This document shows, piece after piece, positions 52,942 to 62,406 of a stretch of DNA of 64,000 bases. Origin of the DNA: Oscillospiraceae bacterium (GTDB lineage: Bacteria > Bacillota > Clostridia > Oscillospirales > Oscillospiraceae). The stretch spans positions 1-64,000 of the forward strand of contig JAFVZT010000024.1 in the NCBI GenBank assembly GCA_017508045.1, in the 5' to 3' direction. The position numbers and the translations under genes were made by a program. Each line of letters begins with the position of its first letter. The stretch's first letter is position 1. A model generated the notes under the pieces. It did not search any database and was not told the origin of the DNA. It saw only the letters and a list, made by a program, of their open reading frames with translations.

Positions 52942-54333
52942 TTATTGCGTTTCTTTCTTCCTGTAAACCAATCCACCCACTGCCATAATCACAGCAAAAA
53001 CAATCAAATACCACAGGCAGCTCCAGCGGTGGCTGAAAATGCAGGCCGTCACCATAAACGCACAGCCGCACAGTGCTAAAGACGGCATTACAAATCGGCG
53101 CAGCACCGACTGGTCCTTTTCCCTGCGCATCCACTGAATAATTATTGGCATATACATCAGGTAAACAGAGATAACAGGCAGCTCCGTAGAGTCAAACGCG
53201 AAAGGGCCCTCCCACATACACGCCAGATTGGCGCAGAAGAAGTACAAAAACCAGCCGGCGATAACCGTCAGAGCAAATACCGAGGAGTTGACCGGCATAT
53301 TGGTGGTTTCATCCACCTGCTTAAAGGTCTCCGGCTTGGGTCCGTCTCCCCGTGCCGCCAGCGCATACATACCCCGGCTGCAGCCCAGCATCAGTCCGTT
53401 GGTCGTACCCAGACAGGACAAAACGATAAACAAATTCAATACATTGCCCAAAAAGCCGCCAAAAATATTGGTAAAGGCAACGGTTGCGCCCTTGTCAATC
53501 AGCTCCTGGTTGCTTGCGCCACCGGCAACACCGATATAGTAAAAAACATACACAGCAGCAATAATCAACCCGCCGATAATCAGCGCCTTGGGCAGGTTCT
53601 TCTTGGAGTCCTTGATTTCTGCATTGACAGAGGTGGCGATAATCCAGCCCTCATAGGCAAAGGCTGTTGCGCAAACCGCGGCAAAAAGGGGACTGGAAGA
53701 TGTGGCGGCAACCTGACCGGAGGTAACAAAGTTGCTTTGCAGCTGACCGCTGGTCAGACCCACAATCAGACCCACCACCGCCATCAGCGCCAAGGGAATC
53801 ATTTTAATCACCGTGGTGCTGACCTGAAACTTGCCTGCCAGCTTGGGGGAAAGTGTATTCATCGCAAAAACAGCGCAAAGATAAAAAAGCGTCAGTGCCA
53901 TACACTCCGGACCGATGATGCAGCCGCCCTCGGCTGCGGGAATAATCATGGGAAAATCGGGGAATGCAGAGGTGAGAAACTCCATAGTATACCGGGCGGA
54001 AACCCAAGCCAGGGCAGAGGTCATACCGGGAAAATAAATGGTTGTGGTAAACCAGCCGAAATAATATCCGTATTTTGGACCCACCGTTGCCTCGGCATAG
54101 TCCATAAGCCCGTTCACCCGTTCATATTTCTGACCCATAAAGGAAAAGGTCAGCAGGCAAACCAGCATAATCCCGCCGCCGATAGCCCACGCCAAAATAC
54201 CCAACGGCATATTGCCGCCGGTTTTTTGCAGGACATTCTGGGCCTTAAAAAAGATACCGGAGCCAATAACAATGCCCACCACCATACAAATTGCGGTGAA
54301 CAGGCCGTATTTTCTTTGCAGCTTGTTTTCCAT
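52942..54333 (-). CDS. APC-superfamily amino acid permease
   Basis: The 463 residues have 12 predicted membrane segments and the APC N-terminal motif GIVIGSGIFFKAQNVL near 20. FAYEGWIIATSVNAEIKDSKKNLPKAL near 225 (only partly cited as motif) is the family's conserved TM6-TM7 region. It imports or exchanges amino acids; the substrate is not readable. A consensus promoter precedes it. No enzyme gene is in its operon. Confidence 0.87.
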   Translation of the reverse strand: MENKLQRKYGLFTAICMVVGIVIGSGIFFKAQNVLQKTGGNMPLGILAWAIGGGIMLVCLLTFSFMGQKYERVNGLMDYAEATVGPKYGYYFGWFTTTIYFPGMTSALAWVSARYTMEFLTSAFPDFPMIIPAAEGGCIIGPECMALTLFYLCAVFAMNTLSPKLAGKFQVSTTVIKMIPLALMAVVGLIVGLTSGQLQSNFVTSGQVAATSSSPLFAAVCATAFAYEGWIIATSVNAEIKDSKKNLPKALIIGGLIIAAVYVFYYIGVAGGASNQELIDKGATVAFTNIFGGFLGNVLNLFIVLSCLGTTNGLMLGCSRGMYALAARGDGPKPETFKQVDETTNMPVNSSVFALTVIAGWFLYFFCANLACMWEGPFAFDSTELPVISVYLMYMPIIIQWMRREKDQSVLRRFVMPSLALCGCAFMVTACIFSHRWSCLWYLIVFAVIMAVGGLVYRKKETQ

Positions 54334-54366
54334 AAAACGCCCTCTTTCCTGCCGTCGATAAGACCC

Positions 54367-54395
54367 ATTTTACCGATAAACGTAATAAATGTCAA
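54367..54395 (-). promoter_or_regulatory. Promoter of the APC permease gene
   Basis: On the minus strand perfect TTGACA (54395-54390), 17-bp spacer, TAAAAT (54372-54367). Confidence 0.85.
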
Positions 54396-54412
54396 CAAAA
54401 AGGCAAACACAA

Positions 54413-54479
54413 TGCAGGGACCGTCCGTAGACCGGTCCCTGCACCACAAAACAAGGGGACGGAAAATCCGTCCCCTTGT
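54413..54479 (-). terminator. Two tandem hairpins ending the cysteine protease operon
   Basis: ACAAGGGGACGG pairs with CCGTCCCCTTGT (54451-54479) and is followed on the minus strand by TTTTGT; it ends the gene at 54499. A second stem, TGCAGGGACCG with CGGTCCCTGCA (54413-54443), follows. Confidence 0.75.
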
Positions 54480-54498
54480 CCTTTAATTTTGGTGTCGG

Positions 54499-55308
54499 TT
54501 ATTCTAATACGCTGCTTCTCTTTCGCCAGTATACAAAACCACCGGCAATCGCAGCGATAAGCAGACACGATCCCACAGCTGCAATTACCCAGCCGGTAGT
54601 CTCCGCATTCCCGCTGTTTGCCTGATTTGGGACTGGTATTTTGGCATTGAGATTAAAGGTGTCTGCCTTAAAATCATACGGTGAAAGGTCCCAAACCCCA
54701 TAATCAGCACCTCCGACAGCGTCTGGAGGCAGTTTTGCTGCTTCATCCATAACTGCTTTTGTGTACGCACAAAAAGCCGCAACCGGGAATAAGCGTTCTC
54801 CGACGGCATAATGGCTATAATAAACATAATCTCCCTTGTTGGTTTCATAATAGATTGCGGTTCCCTGGTTAGACGACTCGCCGGACAGACAATACGTATT
54901 ATATACAACTACATCCGGAGCAATATATGCTGTGACCTCACCTGTTTCACACATCTTCACGGCCCTGTCATTCCCTCTAATAAGATTAGTGCGAACAAAC
55001 TCTCCTTCTTCCTCTCTAAGATACATATAGGTGTCCTCATATTTCTTCACTGCATAAAACTCTTCAAGAACCGCTTCACTCTTTAAAATCGAATCAATAT
55101 CTTGATACTCTGCGAAAGCGAAGATAAGGCTGATATTATAAAGCTTCAAAACCACATCCGAATCCGTCACATTAAGCTCAGCCCGTAAATCATCGCTTAT
55201 TGTTTTCGAATCTTCTGTTGTACGCTCAGACTCCTTGGCACATACCGCACCCGAAAGGCTTAATAATACGCCAAGCATCAGAAAAACAATTAATAATTTC
55301 CTTAACAT
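54499..55308 (-). CDS. Exported, C-terminally membrane-anchored protein
   Basis: The 269 residues have a signal peptide (cleavage near VCAKE at about 24), an extracytoplasmic domain of about 210 residues and a C-terminal membrane segment (about 240-260) ending in Arg/Lys-rich WRKRSS. The outside domain has no family I recognise. It lies 53 bp downstream of the secreted cysteine protease and is probably cotranscribed, so it may be a receptor, inhibitor or anchor for it. The ATG at 55308 has GGAGGCG upstream; the longer frame start lies beyond that RBS. Confidence 0.75.
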   Translation of the reverse strand: MLRKLLIVFLMLGVLLSLSGAVCAKESERTTEDSKTISDDLRAELNVTDSDVVLKLYNISLIFAFAEYQDIDSILKSEAVLEEFYAVKKYEDTYMYLREEEGEFVRTNLIRGNDRAVKMCETGEVTAYIAPDVVVYNTYCLSGESSNQGTAIYYETNKGDYVYYSHYAVGERLFPVAAFCAYTKAVMDEAAKLPPDAVGGADYGVWDLSPYDFKADTFNLNAKIPVPNQANSGNAETTGWVIAAVGSCLLIAAIAGGFVYWRKRSSVLE

Positions 55309-55361
55309 AAAAACGCCTCCATTCCAAATGTTGTTGCAATATCCCAAAGCTTCCCATACCG

Positions 55362-58274
55362 TTATGAATTCCAAACAGGATTCACTGTCGTACTAGGACG
55401 TGCTTCCTCCACAACAATGTACCCGTCCCAAATTCCTATATCAGGAGGAGGGTCTCCGAGCAAACCGTTGCTGCCGTTACATATCCATGCATACGATGCA
55501 AGATAAGACTGCCCAAATGTGATTTGTGGCGCGTCCCATGGATTAGGTTTATCTTCAGGTCTTGGATTTGGATCATATACAATATAGCGATAACTCATTG
55601 ATCCATTTATAAATACTGTAGAATACCCCACAATCGTAGAAGCATGCCCGTCCATTTTTTGGTTGTTTGGAGTATACCACCCACGTGTAATATAAAGCAC
55701 ATCTCCATGGTCTAATATACTTCTAAGCGCAGCCTCACTAAAAATCTGTCCAAACTGCCTCGACAAAACGTGCGGATTGGTTTGAGTATCGCCTGTAGAA
55801 TAATAGCCTGCAGCTTCCTCAGCCTCACTAAGTGTTCCCTTTGCGTTTATTATTCCACCTTTAACTGCATATACCGCATCGTTCTGTGAGCGACTAACCG
55901 GAACAATTGCGTAATGATTCTCAAACATTCGCGCAGATGCCGCCCAACACCAATTGGTCCAGCGTTGACCTTCAGGGGATATGTTGGATCGGAATTCAAT
56001 TTTCCAAATGTTATGGTTTGTAACGCTGGAGCTGATATATGCCAATTGCAATTCACAGCCAGCCGCATCATTCGGCACAAAAAGGACTTTTCCCGGCGCG
56101 CTCTTTGGCTCGATAAATAATTCTCCGGTAGACTTGGCATAAATTCTCCAGGATGTATAGTTCGACAGTGCAGGACAAAGCACAACATTATTTGTTCCTA
56201 ACTCTGTGTCCGAAATGCCCACATAATACCTGTTTCCGTATGCCGACCGAATTGTATAATAACCATCCGATTGCTTTTCAATGGTCCATCTGGCGTGTGC
56301 CTCTGCATGATATCTCGATTGGTGTACCAGCTCTTGCTCTTCCGGCCCGTGTATGTCAACATAACGCAATGACCCCACGTTTTTCAAGTGACCTTCGGAA
56401 ACACTGATATTTGTTGCCGCTATTAAAACCTTTAAATAAAAGGATCCGATTTCCATACCGGCATGCTTAACTCCAATGTTATATGTAGCGCCTCCTGTTA
56501 ATGTTATTGACAAACTGAAGTTATAGTTTCCTCCCGTATCATCATTGCTGTCTATTTGTGACTGACTGGCGTTATAGACACGAAGATACGGATCACTACC
56601 TAAACCGGCATTGCTGCTGTAAAATAAGTATACGCCGTCGACCGGTGGAATAAACTTAAAATATCTCTCCTCGTTTTCGTAAATTGTAGTGACATATTCG
56701 CTTTCATCAAGGTAAATGTTTTCAGCAGATGCAAAGCTCGCACCGCCACCATATCCTCCGTAGGTAATAATAAGCGAGGGTCTTTTGCTTGCATTGGTAT
56801 AATCAGCGGAATAGACGGCATTGTAATCCGCAACAGTCTCATCATAATACTTAAGCATAATGCCGTGGTTCTGATTCTGTCCGGTGGTACTGCCCGCATA
56901 CCAATCCCTCACCGCTTCCAAACAAGAAAACTGGTATTTCGTTTTATTGTTGTGGCTAATATTAATCTCCAGGGATGTGTCTGATGTTGGCATATTCGAC
57001 CACTGGATGGTGTCGGACTGCCACGCACTATCGACTTGGTAGGCGGCGGCTTCTGCCGCTGTTTTAGTTCCGCTAAGTAAGGTCAGAGTCATAACAGCAG
57101 AGGTAATATTCGCTCCAAGCGGCACTGTAGGCATAGTCGCGTACCGGATGAAAGTCCGTGCCAGCCCTTCTGAACGGTTACCGATGTACAATCTGTCCAA
57201 ATTTCTATTCTGGACTCCGGCTCCCTCCAGAACATAATTATCAATAATATTGGTCCGGGCGGTATCTACGCTCACCTGAGGATCGATGACTACTGGGTAC
57301 ACCCGGTCCTCGTCACCCAGCCACTGGGCATCCGGTGTCATTTTAATAAGGTAGCAGCCGTTACCCTTGGACACCATTGTGACAGCGATGTCTTCGGACA
57401 ATTCTCCTGCACTGTCGTACATATAGGGAGAAGTCATCGTAAATATCACTTTGTCACTGTCATTATAAAACTCAATCTCCCGGTTTTCAAGTAGACGTGC
57501 AGAAAGATTTTCCGTGTATACCGTCACTACATAGTAGGAGATTTCCTGCGCACTCTGTAAGATGATGTTCTCCTTGACCCGACTGGGCAGGACAATATAT
57601 TCCAGATCAACATTCTGTCCCAGTGCATTACTGTACTGAATAGTAGACGAGGACTTCACTGCCAAGGTTTTCTGTTCCTCTGTGCTGAATTTAGACAAGT
57701 CGTCTGCAACCAACTCTGCCTCAATTGGTTCAATCACAATTGGCTGTTCTAATTTGGTGGACAGCTTTGCGGAACCGCTCGCCATAATGCTCGTATTGTT
57801 AGAAACAGCCTCAACACCCCACGACACAGAATAATCCTCCTGTTGTATGGTGACAAGCTGGCCGTCATATGTCTTCGCGAACCCCACATCCGCCAGACCA
57901 TCTATCGTGGCATACTGGACCGTGCCGTCTGAAGCTGTTTGGAGGGTGAGCGTGTTGTCAATCTCAATCCATTCTCCGCCTTCTATTTTATGTACGGGTT
58001 CGTTATAAAGCGCAACTTGATAGCTTCCGTCTGACATTAGGAAGTGCTTTTCGTACATTCCCCGAAGGGCAACATCTTCCTTGACGATAGTTATATTATC
58101 GTTTTTTACGGTCTCATCAGCCGAGACAACCTCGCTGGTCAGAGCTTCAGTTGCGGCTTTATTCGTCAGATTATCGGTGGCAACGGCAACTGCCGATTTT
58201 GCAACCGGTGTCCCTGAAATAAGTAGGCATATGACTAGCAGCAACGAAAGTGCTACTCTGGTACGTTTCATCAT
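55362..58274 (-). CDS. Large secreted modular cysteine protease
   Basis: The 970 residues start with a Sec signal (cleavage near 28). An N-terminal region (about 50-325) resembles that of WapA/DNRLRE-type surface proteins and ends in YPVVIDPQ. Next is a DNRLRE/CBM96-like module (about 335-515; RTFIRYATMP, AVRDWYAG, RPSLIITYGG), a PPC-like module (about 525-625; ENEERYFKFIPPVDGVY), a ricin-B-like lectin region (about 655-765; RWTIEKQSDGYYTIRSAYG) and a papain-fold domain with Cys near 775 (WTNWCWAASARM), His near 877 (GHASTIVGY) and YDPNP near 899. The last resembles C39/C70-type peptidases. Substrate is unknown; the lectin and carbohydrate modules suggest glycan-directed protein cleavage. GGAGGG precedes tandem ATGs. 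Confidence 0.8.
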   Translation of the reverse strand: MMKRTRVALSLLLVICLLISGTPVAKSAVAVATDNLTNKAATEALTSEVVSADETVKNDNITIVKEDVALRGMYEKHFLMSDGSYQVALYNEPVHKIEGGEWIEIDNTLTLQTASDGTVQYATIDGLADVGFAKTYDGQLVTIQQEDYSVSWGVEAVSNNTSIMASGSAKLSTKLEQPIVIEPIEAELVADDLSKFSTEEQKTLAVKSSSTIQYSNALGQNVDLEYIVLPSRVKENIILQSAQEISYYVVTVYTENLSARLLENREIEFYNDSDKVIFTMTSPYMYDSAGELSEDIAVTMVSKGNGCYLIKMTPDAQWLGDEDRVYPVVIDPQVSVDTARTNIIDNYVLEGAGVQNRNLDRLYIGNRSEGLARTFIRYATMPTVPLGANITSAVMTLTLLSGTKTAAEAAAYQVDSAWQSDTIQWSNMPTSDTSLEINISHNNKTKYQFSCLEAVRDWYAGSTTGQNQNHGIMLKYYDETVADYNAVYSADYTNASKRPSLIITYGGYGGGASFASAENIYLDESEYVTTIYENEERYFKFIPPVDGVYLFYSSNAGLGSDPYLRVYNASQSQIDSNDDTGGNYNFSLSITLTGGATYNIGVKHAGMEIGSFYLKVLIAATNISVSEGHLKNVGSLRYVDIHGPEEQELVHQSRYHAEAHARWTIEKQSDGYYTIRSAYGNRYYVGISDTELGTNNVVLCPALSNYTSWRIYAKSTGELFIEPKSAPGKVLFVPNDAAGCELQLAYISSSVTNHNIWKIEFRSNISPEGQRWTNWCWAASARMFENHYAIVPVSRSQNDAVYAVKGGIINAKGTLSEAEEAAGYYSTGDTQTNPHVLSRQFGQIFSEAALRSILDHGDVLYITRGWYTPNNQKMDGHASTIVGYSTVFINGSMSYRYIVYDPNPRPEDKPNPWDAPQITFGQSYLASYAWICNGSNGLLGDPPPDIGIWDGYIVVEEARPSTTVNPVWNS

Positions 58275-58568
58275 TTTATTCCCTCCATATATAATATTTT
58301 AAATTTTTGTCAGTTCATTGGTTTTGTAAACCATTGGACTCCCCTCCGTTCCCTGTAATGTTCGTATTTTTATAAGGTTGGGAATATCATTGATGTTGCT
58401 GTATTAATCCATGTGCTCTTATTGAGAAAATTATAAATTTCTTGTGCGGCGACTTTTGAAAATGCTGGGACATAGTGATGGTTCTCTTGTCCTTTTTAAT
58501 TCCCATCGGCAGTACCCTTGCGACAAGCTTTTTCTTTTATTATACACGGATATTTTCTGTTGGGAAAG
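58275..58568. other. AT-rich intergenic region upstream of the cysteine protease
   Basis: No gene is supported. On the minus strand a weak promoter (CTGACA, 16 bp, TATATG) lies just before the protease RBS. An imperfect palindrome around ATTGGTTTTGTAAACCATT (58317-58335) is a possible regulatory site. Confidence 0.35.
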
Positions 58569-58979
58569 GGGGAAACCCTCAATATTTTACGCATTTTCCA
58601 AATTTTGTATATATGACCAAATCCCGTTAGTATTTTTTGTCGTATATGACGGAACAGGGGCTATTGCAATAATCTGCAATAGCGCCTGTATTGTATAATT
58701 GTCCTAATTTTTCTTAATCCAAATATCGGCAGGCTGCCATGGCGGCGATTGCGCCGTCGGCTGCGGCGGTGACCACCTGGCGAATGTACTTGCTGCGGCA
58801 ATCGCCGGCAACAAACAGACCCGGTGTCTGGGTGCAGCAGTCCTCTGCAGAATCGAAATAGCCCCAGTTGTTCAGCTTTGCCAGCTGGGAAAAGGGCTCA
58901 TTTTCCGGCTGCAGACCCACTGCCAGAAACGCGCCGTCCACGGAAATTGCGGAAACCTCCCCTGTCTTCTGTATTGCGT
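58569..58979. repeat. Direct repeat copy A (trxB 3' end plus flank)
   Basis: This 410-bp segment matches 62880-63290 in the same orientation: the last 85 or so codons of trxB, the terminator hairpin ACAGGGGCTATTGCA and the AT-rich flank (GTCGTATATGACGGAACAG). Differences in the coding part are mostly at third codon positions. With copy B it brackets a 4-kb island. Confidence 0.92.
58714..58979 (-). pseudogene. trxB: Truncated 3' fragment of trxB
   Basis: It encodes the last 88 or so residues of thioredoxin reductase (DGAFLAVGLQPENEPF to AACRYLD) without the FAD- and disulfide-bearing N-terminus. The final 74 residues differ from the intact copy at 63025 by one residue (Ser/Ala), while the DNA has many silent changes. 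Homology stops abruptly near 58979 at unrelated sequence. It has no start codon or RBS of its own. Most likely a displaced 3' end left by an insertion or unequal recombination. Confidence 0.9.
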
Positions 58980-58987
58980 AAGGGGAT

Positions 58988-59374
58988 TTATTCTTTTACC
59001 AACGCTGCATAGACATACAAGCCACTAATGATAGGTGGAACAATAGTATAAATCCACTCAACCAAGTCAGGGTAATGCGGTCGCATATCGGTAACCAAGC
59101 TGAAAATCCCGTAGCGAATCCAAAGGCAGGACAAATTAACAGGAAGGAGCATACAGAATATTGCACCAACCCACAAGCATGTGTTTGAATAATAAGGTTT
59201 GGCACAAATGCAATAGATCGCGATCACGATAAATATTGCAGAATAACAACAAAGATTTACTTGTTGCTCAAAATCAGGACTGCCTTTTCCGGGATGACAA
59301 GCATCTGCAAAAACGCAGAGGAAAACAAACACCGACAATAAACAGTTAATAACGGAAATAGCATGTTTTTTCAT
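58988..59374 (-). CDS. Small membrane protein of the island
   Basis: The 128 residues have four hydrophobic segments (about 6-24, 38-58, 65-85 and 108-125). It is rich in Cys and Ile, and no family is recognised. The RBS upstream of the ATG is weak (a purine-poor stretch), so start and expression are uncertain. Its 3' end lies next to the trxB fragment. Confidence 0.55.
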   Translation of the reverse strand: MKKHAISVINCLLSVFVFLCVFADACHPGKGSPDFEQQVNLCCYSAIFIVIAIYCICAKPYYSNTCLWVGAIFCMLLPVNLSCLWIRYGIFSLVTDMRPHYPDLVEWIYTIVPPIISGLYVYAALVKE

Positions 59375-59526
59375 TTTAATACACGTGTAATAAGAACCGT
59401 CTCGAAAGGGGGTATTTTTATCACTTTACCTTTCTTCAAAAGATTGTTTCGCAGGAGTAGCTGCCTGCATTATATTCAGTACAAGCACTGGGGACAAGGG
59501 GACAGTCCCTTTTCCTCATTTGGCGC

Positions 59527-60147
59527 TTATTGAAAGTCTGCCCAAAGGGTCCAAGTAACACTTTCCTGGCTATTTTTCGCAGACGCGGTTTGAAACACCT
59601 CTTGAGATACGGTTTTGTCGTCTACATAATAGGTAACAGCGCCCGCATCGTCGTGTTCCACGCGCCACAATTCAACGGTTTCGTACGCATTGTCCGAAAA
59701 GCGCAGCGTGGAAGATCCGTAAGTATTACCTGCGTTTGCGTTCCACATGTAAGAGCCATCCCTGTTTATTTGGTACATGGCGTGAAGGTCAAAGTCAAAA
59801 CCTATTACTGAATTACCTTCTTTTGTGAGGATCAGGATGCTTCCGTCTTCAAACATAACAGCGATCTCGTTTTTATCATCCGAATCAAGGTCAACACTTG
59901 CAAATTGCCATATATTGCGATGATAGTCGGAAATCCGCATGTCTGCCTTGCTGCTGGCGGAATAAAAAGGTTGATCTTCTTTTAAAACTGTTACGACAAG
60001 GATTAGCGTTTGGCGCAAGTTATCCGCCTGTTCCTGGGTTATGTGTGCCTTTTCGTTTGTTTCGGGAAGGTCTGTTGCTTGTTCTTTACAGCCAAATATA
60101 AAAAGTATAAGCAGGCTTGACAAAACGAATACGGCAACTCTTTTCAT
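59527..60147 (-). CDS. Lipoprotein with a VCBS/FG-GAP-like calcium motif
   Basis: The 206 residues start with a lipobox (IFGC, Cys20). The mature part has one FG-GAP/VCBS-like repeat, FASVDLDSDDKNEIAVMFEDG near 82 (partly cited), where Asp residues may bind Ca2+; such repeats occur in surface integrin-like proteins. The rest is unrecognised. AAGGAG precedes the ATG. It is one of four minus-strand exported-protein genes in the island. Confidence 0.7.
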   Translation of the reverse strand: MKRVAVFVLSSLLILFIFGCKEQATDLPETNEKAHITQEQADNLRQTLILVVTVLKEDQPFYSASSKADMRISDYHRNIWQFASVDLDSDDKNEIAVMFEDGSILILTKEGNSVIGFDFDLHAMYQINRDGSYMWNANAGNTYGSSTLRFSDNAYETVELWRVEHDDAGAVTYYVDDKTVSQEVFQTASAKNSQESVTWTLWADFQ

Positions 60148-60256
60148 AATAATACTCCTTATATTGAGGCGTTGCGATTTTGGCGGCCTTCTTCAAGAGC
60201 ATCTGCTATACGGCACACACTAACATGAATCCTTTTTTTGCCCCCGATACGACTGT

Positions 60257-60808
60257 TTATTTCATGCCAACGGAGATCGTGACAGTAGGGTTTATATATT
60301 TACCGGTCAACAGAACGATCTGCAACATAGAATTGTCGGTTGACCATGTATATACAGTACTCTCATATATATCGGATGCGTTTTCCACTTTATCGGTATG
60401 CGCTCCATACAAGCGACTCAATTCAGCAACCTGCGATTCAAACCATTGCTGATAGTTCTGTCCCACATGAAAAGCAAATTGAATAACTTGAAGTGTTCCA
60501 TCATGAAACTGCACCGAAGCAACAGTACTTTGCCCGTCCAATGTATAGGCGTTTTGGGATTTATAAAATGTATACCCAGTGGATATCGGTGGCGTTCTGG
60601 AACTGTCTTGTTCTAAAGCATAGGGCAATGCCTCGTTAACCTGGGCAACAGATGCTCCCCACGCTATTCCACTATACTGGTACTCCCCATTACTCTTAAG
60701 ATCCCCCAGCGACAGGTCAATGTCTTCGACATTGTTGCCAGTAAACAAAAGCAACAGGGCTACTGCTATCAGTACAGCAAGAATGATTATTATATTCTTC
60801 TTTTTCAT
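60257..60808 (-). CDS. Membrane-anchored extracytoplasmic protein
   Basis: The 183 residues have one N-terminal membrane segment (about 5-22) that looks uncleaved, then a soluble domain with alternating beta-strand character (GYTFYKSQNAYTLDG, ASVQFHDGTLQVIQF). No family is recognised. It is preceded by GAGGTAAGAG and probably shares a transcript with the gene at 60843. Confidence 0.65.
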   Translation of the reverse strand: MKKKNIIIILAVLIAVALLLLFTGNNVEDIDLSLGDLKSNGEYQYSGIAWGASVAQVNEALPYALEQDSSRTPPISTGYTFYKSQNAYTLDGQSTVASVQFHDGTLQVIQFAFHVGQNYQQWFESQVAELSRLYGAHTDKVENASDIYESTVYTWSTDNSMLQIVLLTGKYINPTVTISVGMK

Positions 60809-60842
60809 ATTCTCTTACCTCACGCTGATTCAAAAAAGCTTA

Positions 60843-61334
60843 TTATGAAACATCCATCGGACATGTGCTATAGTCACCCTTTGAACATTTCATATGGATT
60901 TCTCGACAATAATGTTGTCCGTCATAAATCCAGAGAACAGAATAACAAACGGGACACATCTCTGCGCCACGGCTAGCATAATAATAAGCATAACAATCAG
61001 TATCAAAAAGGCCTAAGAAACCACCCTTATGGTAGCCTTCGTCGTATAGGGTTGCCTCACCCGCACATACAGAGACAGAGAAATTATAACAGTTAGTACA
61101 CGTGGGATAAAACGAAACACCTGTGTCCAACGGAAGGTTCTCCACAACCACGCCCAACCACTCGTCACTGTTTTCTGACTGTGTGATTTCATCAATGCGC
61201 CGCTGCTCTTCTTCGGCAATAACACTGTAGGATTCCAAAAATTCAGTGAGATCCTGTGCATGAACAGAAAAAGTCATGGAGAGGGAGAGGATCATTACCA
61301 AAGCCAACGTTAAAACAATTCTTATCTTTTTCAT
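60843..61334 (-). CDS. Secreted Cys-rich protein
   Basis: The 163 residues carry a signal peptide (cleavage near VHAQD at 27) and a mature part with about nine Cys: CTNC near 78, single Cys near 90 and 114, CPVC near 127 and three more near the end. The two CxxC pairs could bind zinc or form disulfides. AAGGAGTATCTT precedes the ATG. It is the first minus-strand gene, divergent from padR. Confidence 0.65.
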   Translation of the reverse strand: MKKIRIVLTLALVMILSLSMTFSVHAQDLTEFLESYSVIAEEEQRRIDEITQSENSDEWLGVVVENLPLDTGVSFYPTCTNCYNFSVSVCAGEATLYDEGYHKGGFLGLFDTDCYAYYYASRGAEMCPVCYSVLWIYDGQHYCREIHMKCSKGDYSTCPMDVS

Positions 61335-61572
61335 AACAAGATACTCCTTTCTGCATTAAAAGATTTTCAAACGGGCAGTGTTTGACTCTACGTACATATA
61401 AGCACTGTTCTATAACGTGTACACCGTTTGTTATCTCAAACAGGGCCTATTAGGTGTTAAACAACCATTCCACTCACCTCCTCTTGATACATCCTGATTA
61501 TAATATCTCATAGCGCATATTTTTTGTCAATAACAAATTATTTTGCAAGAAAAATTTTTGTGCCTGAAAGAA
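61335..61572. other. Divergent regulatory region of the island
   Basis: No gene is present. On the minus strand there is a plausible promoter (TTGAGA, 18 bp, TTATAG near 61440-61410). GTGTAC occurs near 61420 in a near palindrome (ACGTGTACACCGT), and CGTACACAC lies just past the padR promoter, so both divergent promoters have a similar candidate PadR site. This is by eye only. Confidence 0.35.
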
Positions 61573-61601
61573 TTGACAACAGCTGTAATGTCGATTAAAA
61601 T
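61573..61601 (+). promoter_or_regulatory. Promoter of the padR operon
   Basis: Perfect TTGACA (61573-61578), 17-bp spacer, TAAAAT (61596-61601). The predicted start near 61608 rules out translation from the ATG at 61616. Confidence 0.82.
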
Positions 61602-61636
61602 ATGCGTACACACTTATGTGGCAGGGGGTGGACCCA

Positions 61637-62008
61637 ATGGCTTCCGGCGAAACAGACAAGCAGTACTCTGTAGCCTTGGAAGAAAATCTAAAAAAAGCAT
61701 TGACAGAACTGTTGTTGCTGAAGCTTCTTTCCGAAAAGGATTGTTATATCGGTGAGCTTTCTGCCGCCATACATGACCGAAGCAATGGGGCGTTGACGGT
61801 AGTCTTTCCCTATAGCGCAATCTATCGGCTGCAGCAGGCAGGGTACATTACGGAAAAGGAGAAACGCAGCGCACCGGATGGTAGACGGCGGCAGTATTTT
61901 ACGGTTACTCGCGAAGGAAAAGCCTATCTTGATCGGTTGCTGAGAACCTATGCCCGCTTTACAAATGGAATTACTGACATACTGGCAGGAGGAGAGCGAG
62001 AAAAATGA
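61637..62008 (+). CDS. PadR-family transcriptional regulator
   Basis: The 123 residues form a PadR-type winged helix (LKKALTELLLLKLLSEKDCYIGEL near 15-38, partly cited; VFPYSAIYRLQQAGYI near 60-75; RRRQYFTVTREGKAYLDRLL near 84) with a short C-terminal dimerisation helix. The ATG at 61637 has AGGGGGTGG upstream. Its four last bases overlap the next gene. PadR regulators in Firmicutes commonly sit before a HAAS/DUF1700-like membrane protein, as here. Confidence 0.9.
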   Translation: MASGETDKQYSVALEENLKKALTELLLLKLLSEKDCYIGELSAAIHDRSNGALTVVFPYSAIYRLQQAGYITEKEKRSAPDGRRRQYFTVTREGKAYLDRLLRTYARFTNGITDILAGGEREK

Positions 62009-62385
62009 CAGACACAGGTTTGCAGTATGAAAAACTGCTGAAAAAGCGGCTGCGGTGCACCACTGCCGTTAGGAAACGGCTCTTGGAAAAGTTTCGTGGT
62101 GCCTTATTGGTGTTTTTGGAAGAGACACCGGAACCCAACCTGAATCAACTCCGTGAGGCATTTGGACCTCCAGAAGAAATGGCGCAGGTTCTTATGACGG
62201 AAGTACCCCCGGAGGAGATGGCAAAGTATCGCCGAAACAGACGGATACGGCGTATTGCTGCTGGCGCTATAGCAGTAGTGTTTGTACTGTTTACTATGTA
62301 CGTATATTTTGAGAAACAAAAACCATTAGTAATGATTGATGAAGCTAACGATCTCGGTATTGTTTCCACAGAAAATACACCATAA
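62005..62385 (+). CDS. Small membrane protein paired with PadR
   Basis: The 126 residues have a helical N-terminus (about 1-75, including EAFGPPEEMAQVLM, reminiscent of HAAS/DUF1700 domains), a basic RRNRRIRR stretch, one membrane segment (about 85-101) and a short outside tail. The cytoplasmic helical part may contact the PadR protein; that pairing is common in Firmicutes. It overlaps padR by four bases and so is translationally coupled. Confidence 0.75.
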   Translation: MTDTGLQYEKLLKKRLRCTTAVRKRLLEKFRGALLVFLEETPEPNLNQLREAFGPPEEMAQVLMTEVPPEEMAKYRRNRRIRRIAAGAIAVVFVLFTMYVYFEKQKPLVMIDEANDLGIVSTENTP

Positions 62386-62406
62386 GACTAGAAAGGATGA
62401 AGATTT

